Below are positions 29,827 through 42,650 of a stretch of 64,000 bases of DNA, piece after piece. The first letter of the stretch is position 1; each line of letters begins with the position of its first letter. A model generated the notes under the pieces. That model worked only from the letters and a program-made list of their open reading frames with translations, was not told the origin of the DNA and made no database searches. Where the stretch lies: NCBI RefSeq assembly GCF_000247815.1, contig NC_021671.1, positions 29,178,952 to 29,242,951 on the forward strand, in the 5' to 3' direction. The position numbers and the translations under genes were made by a program. This DNA comes from Ficedula albicollis (taxonomy: Eukaryota > Chordata > Aves > Passeriformes > Muscicapidae).

Positions 29827-32800
29827 TTTATTTCCACGAAGGGAAGCAGGGACCTAAATGCTCCCTCTGCAGCAGCCCTCAGGGACTGGAAAAATTAACT
29901 TTCAGATACCCTAGTGCCTAGGAAAATTCCTTTGTCCTTAATTAGAAGCTCAGGCTTCCTTCAATGAGAGTGCTTTTGGCATTAGACTGAACACAGTGTT
30001 CATGATTGGAGTGGACAGAATTCCTTTTCTTTTTTTGTTTCCTATTTTTATTGGTAAATTCCCTTCTCAACTTTGGTGCTTAAATCACACCACTCTTCAG
30101 GTTAGTAAACAGGGACATTTTTTGGATCTGGGATCACTTTTTGACTACTGGCTTTGGCTATTATTCTGATTTCTGGGAGGGGAGCTGTGAGTGCCCTCAG
30201 TACCTCTGAGCTGTAGGGGCAGTAGACATTAACACAGGGAACAGCTTTGAACTGAACTGCTGAAGGGAGTACACAGCTTCCTTCTTAGGATTCTGTAATT
30301 TGAGGGACCTAACTCTTAGTTAATTCTTGTTATCAAGGAGATGAGAACTCTGAAAATATGTCTCTTCCCTCTTGTTCCCCTGGGTATAGCAAACCACAAA
30401 CTTTCTGGATCCTTGTGCTGGAAAGATCTGCAGTTTTTCTGCAAGTTGCCACAATCATCTGGGATGAGCTCTCTCTATGGGGTATATCATTCTCTTTAGT
30501 CTGGGAACAGCATGAGAAGTTGTCTTTGTTCACTTCTTTTGGACCCAGTCCTCTGTATTGGGGAAACAAGTACTGTTTTAAAGTGTTTTTTTCCCCTGAG
30601 GTAGTCATTGACCTGTTGATTAAAACTGGACCTGAGTGACCGGTATAATAACTAGCCTATTGCACAGATTATTCTCTCCAGCACTTGGGCCAACATCTAT
30701 TAAGACAAATTATATAAAGTGGAACAAGTAGACTGGGAGGATCACAATCATACAGCCTTGCTGAAATTTCCATTACATGGTTGAAAAGCCAGGAAGTAAT
30801 CTTCCCAGGATTTGGTGCTCCAAGAAGGTGGAAGGAGAATTTGTTTGGGTGTGAGGTAGCCCCCTCTCTTGTAGGTTGATGCATCCTTTCAGGAGAAAGC
30901 AAGACTGCTGGTGGCAGACTAGATGCCAGCCCTACCTTTCTCCATCAAGCCACTGTTGTGCAGTTCAGGCAGCTCCCTGCTCAACATGCAGGAACTCCAT
31001 AGTTCCTACTTTTAGCCCTGTGTAAGATCCAGGCCTCTTTGCTTCTGCAGGCCCCAGCCTTCATTGTATCCATAGTATCCTTTTTTATTTTTTTCCCTTT
31101 CTTCTTGCCACTATCTGGTTTTGTTCCTTCTTGAATGGAAGACTTAGAAATCTCAGTTTCCCCATTTCCCCCCTTTTTTTGTCATCTTCCATCAGCAAAC
31201 CCCAGAGGCAACTTGCTGGCAATGTGCTGTGCAAGTCAGCAGGCTCTTCAAGGAAACAGCATTACTTTTCTCCTGATCAGTTTGACTGCTAGGAAAAACA
31301 AAGTGGGGTGAAATATCTCTTTTTTAGATACCCAAAGGCAACACACATTCTTGTAAGGACTCATTGCCTGATTGTGAGGTTCTGGGGATTACATCCCTAA
31401 GAAGAGAAACCTGGAAACCATGTCCATTATTTCTTTGACACAACCCTTCTTAGCTATTTGTGCATTGTGCTCCATCTTGCTGGTGCTGGCCAGACATGGA
31501 GCTGGGGGAGCGTTGCCATGACCAGCTGTGCTCAGGGTGGCTGCATAACTGGAATTGGATGAAGCACAGGCTTTAGCAGGGGAGATTGATAACTTAGGCA
31601 CTTTTTTCTCACTTTCTTAAGGCTCAAGAAAAATTGCCTTCACTGAGAAACATTTGTTCCTGCAACATTTCTATTTTTAAAACTTTCAGTGGGAATTTGA
31701 GCTGGTGTTTTGCAAGTGAATACAACAGCTGGCTTACTGTGCTGTGTGTCACTCTTCAAAAAACCAAAATAAGACCAGCCAGAGACCAGGAAACACTGAA
31801 TTGTCCCCCATCTCTTACCCCAGGCAAATGATTCCCTAAAAGCAAAATTTCAGACAAGTAAATATGAATATTGTCTGTTGCCATTTCCTACTGAGGTAAG
31901 CAGTTTGAGGTCATCTTTTCTGTATTTACAACATATGGCTTAAAATACAAACACCCTTTGTGCTTTATTGTTTGCACGACTGAGTGCTTTCATAGATATA
32001 AAGGATGGCTTAGAAATTAAATATAAAAAGGCAGCCATTGCCACTGGGGAATAGAGTACTCTACCAAGAGACAGCTTCCACTGACCAGGCTCACAATGTA
32101 ATGCTCTTTTACAGATGTATTTAATGCAGGGCTGGAATTTATGCATCTTAAAGGGGTGAGGAAATACCCACTGTCTAGTCCTTTTCAGCCTTTGGTAGAA
32201 ACTTTGGTCATTAATACAATAATATATATAATTGCCTAAATTTGTAAGGTCTGTTGCAATTTTGCCTGAATGTGAAAACAGAGACCTTTCTGGGCACCCT
32301 GTTCTTACTGATTTTTTTTTCTGAATAATAATATAATGACATTTAAAAACCTATGGGCACTTCATTTTCTTCTGCCTCTTAACTGAACAGCAAGATACAT
32401 TTTTAACTGCTCCTCCATTGTGGTTCTGCAGCAGACACAACACCAATGTCTTTCTTTTGTAATTTCTCTTCCTTCCTCTTTAGAAATTTTATCTCCCAGA
32501 TAAACAGGTGAAACTCAAAAGGGTTTTTCTTCAAAGACTATTTTAATTCTTGTGTCTATGTTTGCCAATTGCAAAATGTAATAAATGTATTTGCCTCTGG
32601 GCTTGACAATAAGCCTCAGATATTAATTCTGGAACAAGCACTTTCAGAGTTACTAGGCTGCAATTATAGTTTGTGTTAGCAGGTGTGAATTATTTAGTTG
32701 GAGTCAGAAAGCAGTCTTCTTTAGAATAAGCAGGTTTCAGGTGCAGTTTGGCCATTCAAAATGTGTTAATTGCTTGACAGAGTAGGTTATCTCATTATGG

Positions 32801-35800
32801 GTTGGATTAAATTTTGCTAAAATGAGTAGATCTTTCATTTAAGATGGGCTTATGAAGATCATGGGCATACATTCATCCTCAAGTAGAGGCACTCAAGGCA
32901 ACTTGGAGATGGTATGTGGTGAGTGAGTGGTATGTGATGATGAACTGGGTCTATCTATTATTTTGGCCGTACAGGGTATGTGGATAAGAGTAACACTAAA
33001 TGATAAAGGAAAAAATCACAGTGAATATTGTATAACATCTGTGTGTGGTCATGACAAGAGTGTATAGTGTTGAGATATTGGATTGAAGGAGTGGGAAAAA
33101 ACCTTCAGCATTCAGTCCACCTCATTTTTGTGGAAGTTTGATGTTGTACATCACTGTGAATGTACAAAACTATAAAATAACCAAGTTCCATAATGCAATC
33201 ACCAAGTTTTGCATGAAGTAGAACATCACATCTGATTAACAGGATCCTGGTGACCTTGGCCCTCTTTGTCTGGGGCTCAAATGTCTTTTCATAATCTGTA
33301 TATTTTTTGTAGCTCAATTTTTCGTACATGTAATGTCCATGTCTGTGTTAATATTCAACATGTGTCCAAACTGTCCTGGTCCCAAAAAAGCAGAAAATAA
33401 CCCAGCATGATTAACACCAGCTGTAAGGGCAGGAGTGATGGAGTTTGAGGGTAAAAAGCACCACGCATCATGAGATGAGCAGGCTGAAGTTTTGTAGCTG
33501 GCTGAACTTATCTTGCACAGCTCTCTTCTGCTTTAGGAAAAAAGTCTGCTCAGCCATGGCCATGTCCCTTTCACCTGGGTGTTTGGTAAATACCAAGCAG
33601 ATGAATTTGTTGAAAAAATTTGAGGAGCAAAGGGAGAGACAAACACTGAGCAGGCAAATATTAGAATTTGAACCTAAAACATCTTCAGAAGTTACCCTGG
33701 CAACAGCATCCTGAAGTTCAGGGGTGGAGATGGAGAGAGCAATGCTCTCCTGAGGCTGAATCAATGAGTTGCCTAATCTGGAATAACCAGCATCAGGAAA
33801 GGTGTTTGAGGTTGGATTTTCCTCTGAAGCTGCTGCTGTGCAGCTTGAGCACATTATTCATTGCTCAACTGTTTCACAAATAATTTGCAGTAGCCCGAGA
33901 AGGGCTCTAATAAGGTTCAGTGGAAGCCTTTCCACAGATTTTGCCTCTCTGCAAGGATACGGTCCTTGAATCATACACCGCTGGCTGGTAATTCTCAGAA
34001 GGAAGAAATTGAATTAGTTTTTCTGGTTCTTGCAGCCAGCAGAGTGGAAAAATTTTGTGCCATCTTCTTTGGACCTTGAAATGGAAAAGGTAAAACAGGA
34101 GCACAATGCAAATAGCAGTATGAATTATAAGGGAAGAAAGAGTATTTAGGGTGTAATATAGTCACCTCCATGTTACTTATGTAAGGGTGGAAAGACAAAA
34201 GCAGAAACCTAGACTTTTCCTTCCTGTCTGGGAATTCTTCTAAATAAAAAGTTGTATCAATGATGGCTAACTGTTTCACTGGCTTCTCTTTACTGGTATC
34301 ACTTGTAAAACCCCAGCTCTTGGTTTGTCACTAAAGAGGCCAGAAGATGTAACTGCCTGCATATGGGGAAAGAAAAAAAAAGTGAAATGCGAGTAAAAAA
34401 CCAGAATGAACTCTTGCTATAGTGGAGCTAACTTGGCATCTCTATTCTGTTCTTTTTAATATATCCAGAACGACACCAGCTCTGTGCAGGTGCTCCAAAA
34501 TCAAGGCCACCAGGCTCATATGGTCTCCATGATATGCACATCCCCATGCAGGATGATCCACCAGCAGCTGGTGGCTACATCACTCTTGTTTCTTTGAGCA
34601 ATTTACCAGGTACTTGGCTGAGACTCTGGAAAGTGCTGATAAGGGAGTTTGGTTTTCCTCAGCAGACCAGACTTTGCTACTTCATTTAGTAGAGCCTGCT
34701 GAGGCAGACTGTTCATGGTGCCATGGAAAATAAACTACCCCCCTAAACATTACAGCCAAGAGAGACACTCACTCTCACCTTCTTGGATACGATGCAGGGA
34801 TTGTTGCAAAATGATGTAGGAACTGAAGGAGCTTAGGAATTTTGTGGTTTCAAAGTCAGTCCTAGTCAACACTAACGACCAGTGATTTGTAACCAGCTGG
34901 TGGCTGTTCCAGTTTATTCCTTAGGAAAGACGTATTCACAAGTGTGAGATGGGAGAGGGAAAACACTTTCCTATTGCCATCTCTAATAAAGCATTGTTGA
35001 ATGCCAGAATAAAGAGGATGAATTTGATTTGTCCTGCAGAAGCTTTCTGATGCAGAAGAGAATCTGTCTGGCAGCTGAATTATTGATGAAGGTTGTTGTT
35101 TTAAACCCTAGTATATTGCCTGTGATGTGGTAAATATAACTTCTCCACAGGTTCTCATCCTGATTTCTGGCCAAATTTTGTTCTTGATTGTCCACCTGTG
35201 GCTGCTATTAACTTAGATAAAAGTCACTGCCATGGCTCCACAGGTAGTAATTAGGCACATTTAATTTTTGTCCTAGATAAATCCTCAGTCATAAATATTT
35301 AAATTTGCATAGAATAATTTTTCATCTTCCAATGTCCGTTCCTCCCATAGTTTATAACCTATAGATCATGGCTTGCATACAGAAACCACAAAGGATCAGA
35401 GTAAATCTTCCTGCCTTCCCTCTCTTCTTACCCTTTCACACAATTATTTGTTGTGTGCAGATACACCAGCAACACATCTTGTGTCTGCCTTCTCTAGTCT
35501 TTACCTATACAGCTGAGTAAGTATGTCAGGGGTAATTGCAAAACTATGGATTTATTGCACTCATAGGACAGAAGTAATCAAAATACAAATACGCCATTAG
35601 TGAGCCTTGAGACACAAGCCAGATGGAGCTGTGGCTGCTTAAGACACCTTTCTTAGGTGTTTATCTTCAGATCAGAGATCCATTCTTGACCATTCAGGTT
35701 AGTAGAGATAAGGTGTTCACTCTCTCTTGCTGCATTTCTTGGTGCTTTGTTTCAAAATTGTATAAAGTCCGTATTTTTTTGTTTGACCCACCACAGTACA

Positions 35801-37782
35801 CTTAACAAAACAACTTGTAGTGATGATGCCAAAAGGGAATTATTTTCCAATGATGCCTTTTCCACAGAAATCTTTGGAGATATTCATAAGAAGAGGAAAC
35901 CCAAGTGTACACAGCCATATGACATCGTAGGGTATAGGATAAAATGAATGTGAGGGTGGAGAACACAAACCAAAAATCAGAGCATGTTTACACAAAATAT
36001 CTCTAGTCTGGTCTGCTGCATCCTCTTTGGCAGAAAGCATTTCCATTTCCATCCTGTTTCTGATGACAGGATGCAGGATCTTTCTGATATGTCTACATGG
36101 ACTTCCGTGAAGATGCACTTATCCAAGCCAAGGTCTTTCCTCTGGGCTGCAATTTATCAAGCAAATGATTGATATGAAAGGTCTTTTTGCTCTTTTAAAG
36201 CTGGGAAGAATTTTTTTAAAAAGTCAGTCTTGTGGTTAATGAATAAAACATGGCTCAATGTGATGCCATTCAGCGAGGGAAGCTGTGGAATAATTTAAAT
36301 TTTTGCACACATGGATTTTGTACACTGGTAAGGACTTGAGGTTTCATAGTGGTAAGCATTATAAAGTTGTGAGTATAACAGGGCACATAAGAAGTAACTA
36401 TCATTAAAAATGAGAGTGAATTGTTCCTGTTAGAGGCACATGAGCATGATTATTAGGAATACTTTCCGCCTGTGGGAGATTTTTCTTTCTCTTTTTTTCC
36501 TCCCCAAGCTCATCAAAGGATAAAAGCAGAAAAACATGAATGTAATGGGTTTATTCTTTCTTTGTGCACTGTCTGTGGAAGCTAACAGCAGCAAAAACCA
36601 AACCCTCTGTATGTTAAAATAATAGCTCTGTAAAAAACATTCAAAGAGACATACATAGGGAACACTAGAAACAAAAAAGAAGGTTGCATGTCATTTATAG
36701 GCTGGTTGAGTTTCAGTGGGCTCCCAGTGTGCTCCAGAAACATTATTTATCTGCCACATACATACCCATAACTGATAGCAAGATATGCTTTCTCGGAATA
36801 TCTGTTTCAAGTGAAATGCCTCAGATATTCATCAGAGCCACATTTTTAATTTTGTTTTCAGTTTTACAGAAGTCATGGACAGTACCTTATTGCCTATGAA
36901 GACAATCTATATTGTGCCATTACTTTGATGATCTGGTTACTAAGCCACTGCTATGAAAGGTACCCTGCAAACCTTTTTTCCCCCCAAATTAAGCCAATTG
37001 CACCATTGCATTGAACAGGTTGAGAGGTGATATCACCACATGCTTAAAACTAGTGATGGCCTTGAATGGTTAGCCCTGTGGGCTCATTCAGGCATAGCCA
37101 AAACAAATCATGTTAAATGACTCTGGTAAAAATCCCTCTCCATCTTTCTTGTAGGCTTCCCTCAGGTCCTAGAAGGGTAACTTATCCTTAAGGAAAATAT
37201 TGGTAACCTTACATCGCAGCAACTCTCCAAGAACAATTTATCTACATTCCAGGGAAAGCACAGGTTGAATTTTTTAATCTTCACTCCTGTGATTGCAAAG
37301 CCTACAGTGGGATCCACTTCTGCTGTTTTGCTGCTGTTCTTGTCGGAGATGACAGCTGAATTGCAAGCTCTCTCCCTGCTCACACAGCAGCCCACTTAAT
37401 GAAGTTCCTGGATAAACACAATTTGCTGATGAGCAGAGCTGGGGGGGTGCAGAGCAGGGGGAGGATGAGCTGGTGTCTCTCCATCCCTCGTGCTCCTCAC
37501 CAGCAGTGAGAGCTCACTCAGTTCTCTCTCACCAGCCATCTGCAACTAAAAATAACATTTTGGGGGCTTTGATGGTCGCTCTGAACTAACAGTTGCCCAG
37601 GACTGTTACATCCATTCATCTCTACTGCTTCCAAAAAAAATCGCTCTCGAGCCTTCCCAAACATAAGCCTAATTTAATGAGGCACCTGTTTCACAGGAAT
37701 CTCTGCCCCCTCTGCAATCACACAAAGAGGGTTTGCAAGCTGACTGAAATAACCCCAGAATATTGTTACTCTGTGTTTGATC

Positions 37783-37819
<37 letters not shown>

Positions 37820-38529
37820 AGTAAACTTGCTCATTCCGCCTTTTAAATGTGTTCTTTGGATCACAAGCAATTAATGAGACACTCAGTATGTTTATTATTT
37901 AGTTGAAGTGGTTTATGATCTTTTCTGGACACTAAAATATTTGGAAAAGTTTTTATGAATTTATCTAGACTCCACATATAAATTGAAAGGACAACTGCAC
38001 AAAGCTATTCAAAACGTTTCAAAAATATGCTAATGAAAAGCAAGATCAAATAATTAACAAACAATAAAGAAATGGCTAAATTCAATATTGTAATTTTTAA
38101 AGAGCTGTGTGTCTGGCAACAAGACACAGTATTCGGGGCTTTGTGAGCACTGAGTGAAGCTGAGGACAGTGCGTTTGGTTTTAAGCAGAATAATTTATTC
38201 CGGTTAAAGTGCTTGCATGATGGGACCTGTGGGATCATTTTCTGTGAATGAAAGAAGTCTTCCTAGCTAAGGTCAAGTTGTGTCTGGTCTTTCCAAAGCA
38301 GTTAGCGTATGTGATGGCTCCAAAGAGTCCTGACAATTGCCTCGGGCTCTACATGAGCTTCTTTTACCTATTTGATCTCTGGATCCTTATCTGGTCTCAG
38401 ACTACTCACCACATGGAATTTATTATTTAATGTCTAATTTAAATGGCCAGAAGCATTAGGTAGACTGGTAGTTGGTAAATTACTTGATAGTCCCCAGTAA
38501 TTTAGCACAAGTTTAGTATTACTTTCCCC
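29827..38529. other. Gene-poor sequence with no confirmed gene
   Basis: Open frames occur on both strands (for example 33468-33854 minus) but none shows a recognisable family. A short CR1-like segment near 37128-37172 is listed separately. A T-run lies at about 37790-37813. Confidence 0.4.
37128..37172 (-). mobile_element. Very short CR1 remnant
   Basis: AAATCCCTCTCCATCTTTCTTGTAGG...CCCTCAGGTCCT parallels 14208-14247 of the large CR1 fragment (AAATCTCTCCATCTTTCTTG). It is too short to place further. Confidence 0.45.
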
Positions 38530-39087
38530 TGTGGTGTTTTGACCCTGGCTGTGTGCCAGGTGCCACCAAAGCCCCTCTATCACTCCTCTCCCCAGCTGGG
38601 CAGAGGAAAGGTAATACAATGAAAGGCTTGTGGCTTGAGAAAAGGAACAGGGAGCGATCATGCACCAGTTATCATCACGGAGTCGTCCAGGGGCTGCAGG
38701 TGGACCTGTGCTCCCCCATGGACCTCCCTGGGCTGCAGGGGCACACTGCCCAGCTCCCCATGGGCTGCACCCCGGCCGCAGGGAACCTCTGCTCCGGTTC
38801 CCAAAGCACCTCCTCCCCTTCCTTCCTCACTGACCCTGGGGTCTGCAGGGCTGCTGCTTCCACGTATTCTCACTCCTCTCTCTGGCTGCAGTTGGTGTTG
38901 TGCTGTAGCTTTCACCCTTAAAATCTGCTATCCCAGAGGTACTGCCACTGTCACTGAGTGGCTCAGCCTTGGCCAGAGGCAGGTCTGTCCTGGAGCCAAC
39001 TGGCATTGGCTCCATTGGACACGAGGGAAGCTTCTGACAGCTTCTTACAGAAGCCACCCCTCTACTTCCCAACCACCAAAATCTGGC
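38530..39087 (-). mobile_element. Solo ERV LTR (avian ERVK-like)
   Basis: It begins CTGTGGTG like the LTR at 17123 and continues CCAGGTGCCACCAAAGC, CTATCACTCCTCTCCCC, AAAGGCTTGTGGCTTGAG, GGGAGCGATCATGCACCA and later TTGGAGCCAACTGGCATTGG (complement sense CCTGGAGCC), AGCTTCTGACAGCTTCT and CAGAAGCCACCCCT. These blocks occur in this order in LTRs I know from songbird-type genomes. No internal ERV sequence is attached, so it is a solo LTR or fragment. Confidence 0.7.
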
Positions 39088-39385
39088 CTCTTCTCCCAGG
39101 CAACCAGCAACAGGACAAGAGGATGTAGACTTAAGCTGCATCAGGGAGACTTTAGGTTGGACATTAGGAAGAAGCTCTTCACAGAAAGGGTGATTGGACA
39201 TTGGGAAGGGCTGCCCAGGGTGGTGTTGGAGTCACTGTCCCTGGAGGTGTTTAAGGAAGGGCTGGACATTGCACTCAGTGCCACGGTCTTGTTGACATGG
39301 TGGTGTTTGGTGGTGTTTGGTTATAGAGTCAATGATCTCGGGCATCTTTTCCAGCCTCATTTATTCTGTGACTCTGTCCCATCCT
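39088..39385 (+). mobile_element. CR1 LINE 3' end
   Basis: CTCTTCTCCCAGGCAACCAG, GGACAAGAGGATG, GGTTGGACATTAGGAAGAAG, CTTCACAGAAAGGGTG and GGGCTGCCCAGGGTGGT are the conserved CR1 3' region. It ends in a short TTCTGTGACTCTGT tail like the CR1 terminal repeats. It abuts the LTR directly. Confidence 0.88.
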
Positions 39386-42360
39386 TGATCCTCTCCAATT
39401 CACTTTCTATCTCTCACACACTGCTAAAACAGCTCCTGGCAAAGCCTCTTATGGGTAAGTCTTTTTAGCCAAAGGCCAGAACACCAATGTCTCTAATTGA
39501 CTCCTAGATATCCCACCGTTCCTGAACCAGCTTGTCACTGCAAAGAACATGAATATTTTATAATTACCTGCAGCCCTTTCTCCTCTTAGGGAGTCTGCCT
39601 CACCTGAGATAATTGTAGGTTGCCAGCTTAAATGGTAGGTGTACATAGCTCTGTTAATTCATTACTGTTTGGCCTGTGGAAATTTAGGGGAGAGTGGCTT
39701 TATTTGGAGCTGAGAAAGATCTTGTTACTTCATGAGAAATGCATGGCCTTTGTCAAATCTTTGGTCTTCTTCAGGCTCTGGGCTTGTTTACTGCTATTTC
39801 ACAGAAGAGAAGTAGTATATGTTCTATGAGAATATGGCTGCAGGTTGAGCCTGGATGTTGGTTTGGTTTAGAAAGCTGGGGAAGAGAAACAAAATGGGTG
39901 AGAAAATCAGGGTATCTAGGTGTGTGGAGAAGAGAGATTCAGGAGCAGTGATTTACTTCTGCATTGATTGACTGTATGTGAAAATGCTTTTAAGAAGAGA
40001 CAAATAGTGAATTGCCTGCCACTGTGTTTTGTATTTAAGTGGTTTTATTTGGTGTAAAGCAATGACAACATGGCTGGGCAAAGAGAAGGACAACTGATTG
40101 TTACTAAGAGATGAAATCATACTAAACATTGAAAAATGCTAAACCAATGAAGATATGATTGTGAAAGACCAACCCCTCTAGGAGGCCTAATTTCTGGCCA
40201 TAGTCTCCTGCAAGATGCTGTTCTTTCCACAGAGTTTAATTTGCAAATCATCTTTCTTTCTCTGCTAATGTCCTGCAGTGTAACCCCCAGCCCCATCAAT
40301 AAAAGATGTGGTGATGAGTCACACATTTGTTGCAGTCCTCTCATCCGCAATAAAAATTCAGTCCTCTGACAGTTCACAATATACAAATCATTTCAGCGTG
40401 CAGTTAAGGTTGAGGCTACAGAGCAGCAATTTAAGCAAAAATAAAAGACATTAGATGTTGTAGTAGTCTTGAAATCAAGTATTAGACACAAATAAAATTC
40501 AGATTTCAATTTATTAAAAAAAAAGACATTTGGGTGTGGTAAGCCTGGGAATGTTGGCTCTGCCCTGCTGCAACAGCAAGAAACAAATGCATTGAGTGTA
40601 AATGGAGCAGCCAATTAGGCTGTGTTCAGGGTCACTCCTTTTTGGGCTGAAATGAACAGCTGAGTATTTTTTCAAAAGATTTCCAAGAAGCAGATTCTGT
40701 TCGGACATGAAGCAAACTGATAATGACTTTTAATAAACCTTTCCCTTGTTCTACTTGTTACCTTTGACATGTAAAAGATTAAACTCCCATTTGTAAACTG
40801 ATAGTCAAACAGCTCTGAGTAAACTTTGCCCATGGAAATCTTAAAGATGATTTATGCTATTTTTCCTTGTGTGTCATGCAGTGGAAAGAGACTGCTTTGC
40901 TATTTATTTTATTTATGCTGTTTAGTTTCTGAGAGGGAAATGAGAAAAAGCATTCATCAAAATTTCTTATTCAAGCTCTCTTGAGCCTCAAAGTGTTCTG
41001 AGAGGAATAAATAAGTGAAACAAGATGCTTATTTCAGTTTTGTAAATTGAAAATTTTATATTTTTTCTACCTGTAAAAATGCTGTTAGACTGGCCCAACC
41101 TTTTAAAATGCTAGGTATTGAAAAATAAAAGGAAGTGTTCTGTGGGGAGATGAGTGGCTTGCATACATGTTGTGAATGCCTGTAAATGTATTTTCTGGAA
41201 AAAAGAGTGATGTATACATAGTAGAGACTTTCATTATTGGTAGGTTTCTTGAATCAAGACTGTTTTTTTCTTCTGCCCAAAGTTAGTATTCCTGTGAATG
41301 CTAAAATGGCAGAGGTGTGCCATAATGCATGCACAGACAGCAGCACCTGTGGACACAGGAAGTTTTGCTTTTCGTGTTTTGGATCCCATACGGACACAGA
41401 AAAAGGGATGGTAGGAGTGCACCATGGCAGAGGTACCTTGGGTAGATCCTAATGAGTCTTAATCCAGACTAAAACACCTACATTTAGGTACAGGCAAGCA
41501 TTTTCCACATGTGAACCAAGGGCATGGGTCTGTCTAAGTGTTGGTGAGATGCCCTAGCTGTTCGGCTGGCCTCTGGTGGTGGTGGGCTGCTGGCATGTCC
41601 TGTGCCTGCTGTGTTTGCCAGCCCTCCCAGGGAGATCTCAATAGCAAGGCTTTGCAGCAGACGTGGTGCTTGGCCAGCTGAATTAATGCAAATGCCTAAA
41701 TTTAAGTGCTTGCATCTTAAATCTCTAGTCTGGCTCCAGGTGAGCTAACTTGGCCAAGCTCTCAGTCATAGCAGCTGCTGTATCTCACTTCACTGTGTTA
41801 CAAACTTCTGTCTCTGTTTTGTTCATGACTTTCTTCCTAATGCTAGGCAGCTCTCTCCTCTGCAAGATTTCCCCTGAAATCAGTAAAACTTCTTGCAGGA
41901 GGGGATAGCCCTCCAGGTTCAGAAGAGTTTGTAACCTGATTCCTGGGAAGTAGCACCTGTGTGAGGGATTTTGGCTAGTTGGAAAGAGCAGTAGTTGCTG
42001 CAGAAAGGTAAATATTTGTCAAGCATTCCCACATATTCATGTTCTACACACCCTGATTTTTAATTAGGAGCTGCTGTGAGCCCAGGCAGCCTGTGCCACT
42101 TGTTCCCAGCCAAGAGAGAGACTCTTCTGGTTTTCAGTTTATGCACGGGTTCAAATGAGTTTCATAAGCAGGCACAGGATGACCTTTCCAAGTAAAGCAC
42201 TCATGCCTGGTTTAAGGGAATCTATGCTGACAGAGTGACACAAAATAAATTGGCTTATTAGTTTGCTGAAAACCTATAATTTGATTCAAAGGTAACAATT
42301 TGAAAGGCATTGGATTGAAACTTCATAAAATATAGTTGTTGTATTTCGTATATTTAAATA
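39386..42360. other. Gene-poor sequence
   Basis: No coding exon, RNA gene or transposon was recognised. Confidence 0.45.
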
Positions 42361-42367
42361 CACACAG

Positions 42368-42396
<29 letters not shown>
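42361..42396. repeat. (CA)n microsatellite
   Basis: CACACAGACA followed by a pure CA run, then ATATATGTATGTATG. Confidence 0.97.
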
Positions 42397-42399
<3 letters not shown>

Positions 42400-42434
42400 G
42401 TATGTATGTTAATAGCTACAAGTAGTACAGAAAT

Positions 42435-42650
42435 AACATCAGCCCATTACAGAATGAGGATGGTCACCTAACAAACAGGGACATAGACAAGGCAGAGGTG
42501 TTTAATGCTTTCTTTGTCTTCCACACTGATGATGAGCTAGGGAGATCCCAGGGCCCTGAGCTGGAGGACCATGGCTGTGAGAATGATAAATTCCCAGTCA
42601 GCCCTGAACTTGTATAGGATCTGCTGCTCCAGTTGGATCCCTATGAAGAT
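42435..42650 (+). mobile_element. CR1 LINE fragment (ORF2 linker region)
   Basis: GGCAGAGGTGTTTAATGCTT, TTTGTCTTCCACACTGATGA, GGGCCCTGAGCTGGAGGACC and the following GATCTGCTGCTCCAGTTGGA correspond to the CR1 region just before reverse transcriptase (AEVFNAFF). It is truncated at both ends, and stops interrupt it. Confidence 0.75.

Noticed and set aside
38635..39468. 277-codon plus-strand open frame, the longest non-homopolymer ORF
   Set aside because: It runs across an antisense LTR and into a CR1 tail, so it is a chance fusion of transposon sequence.
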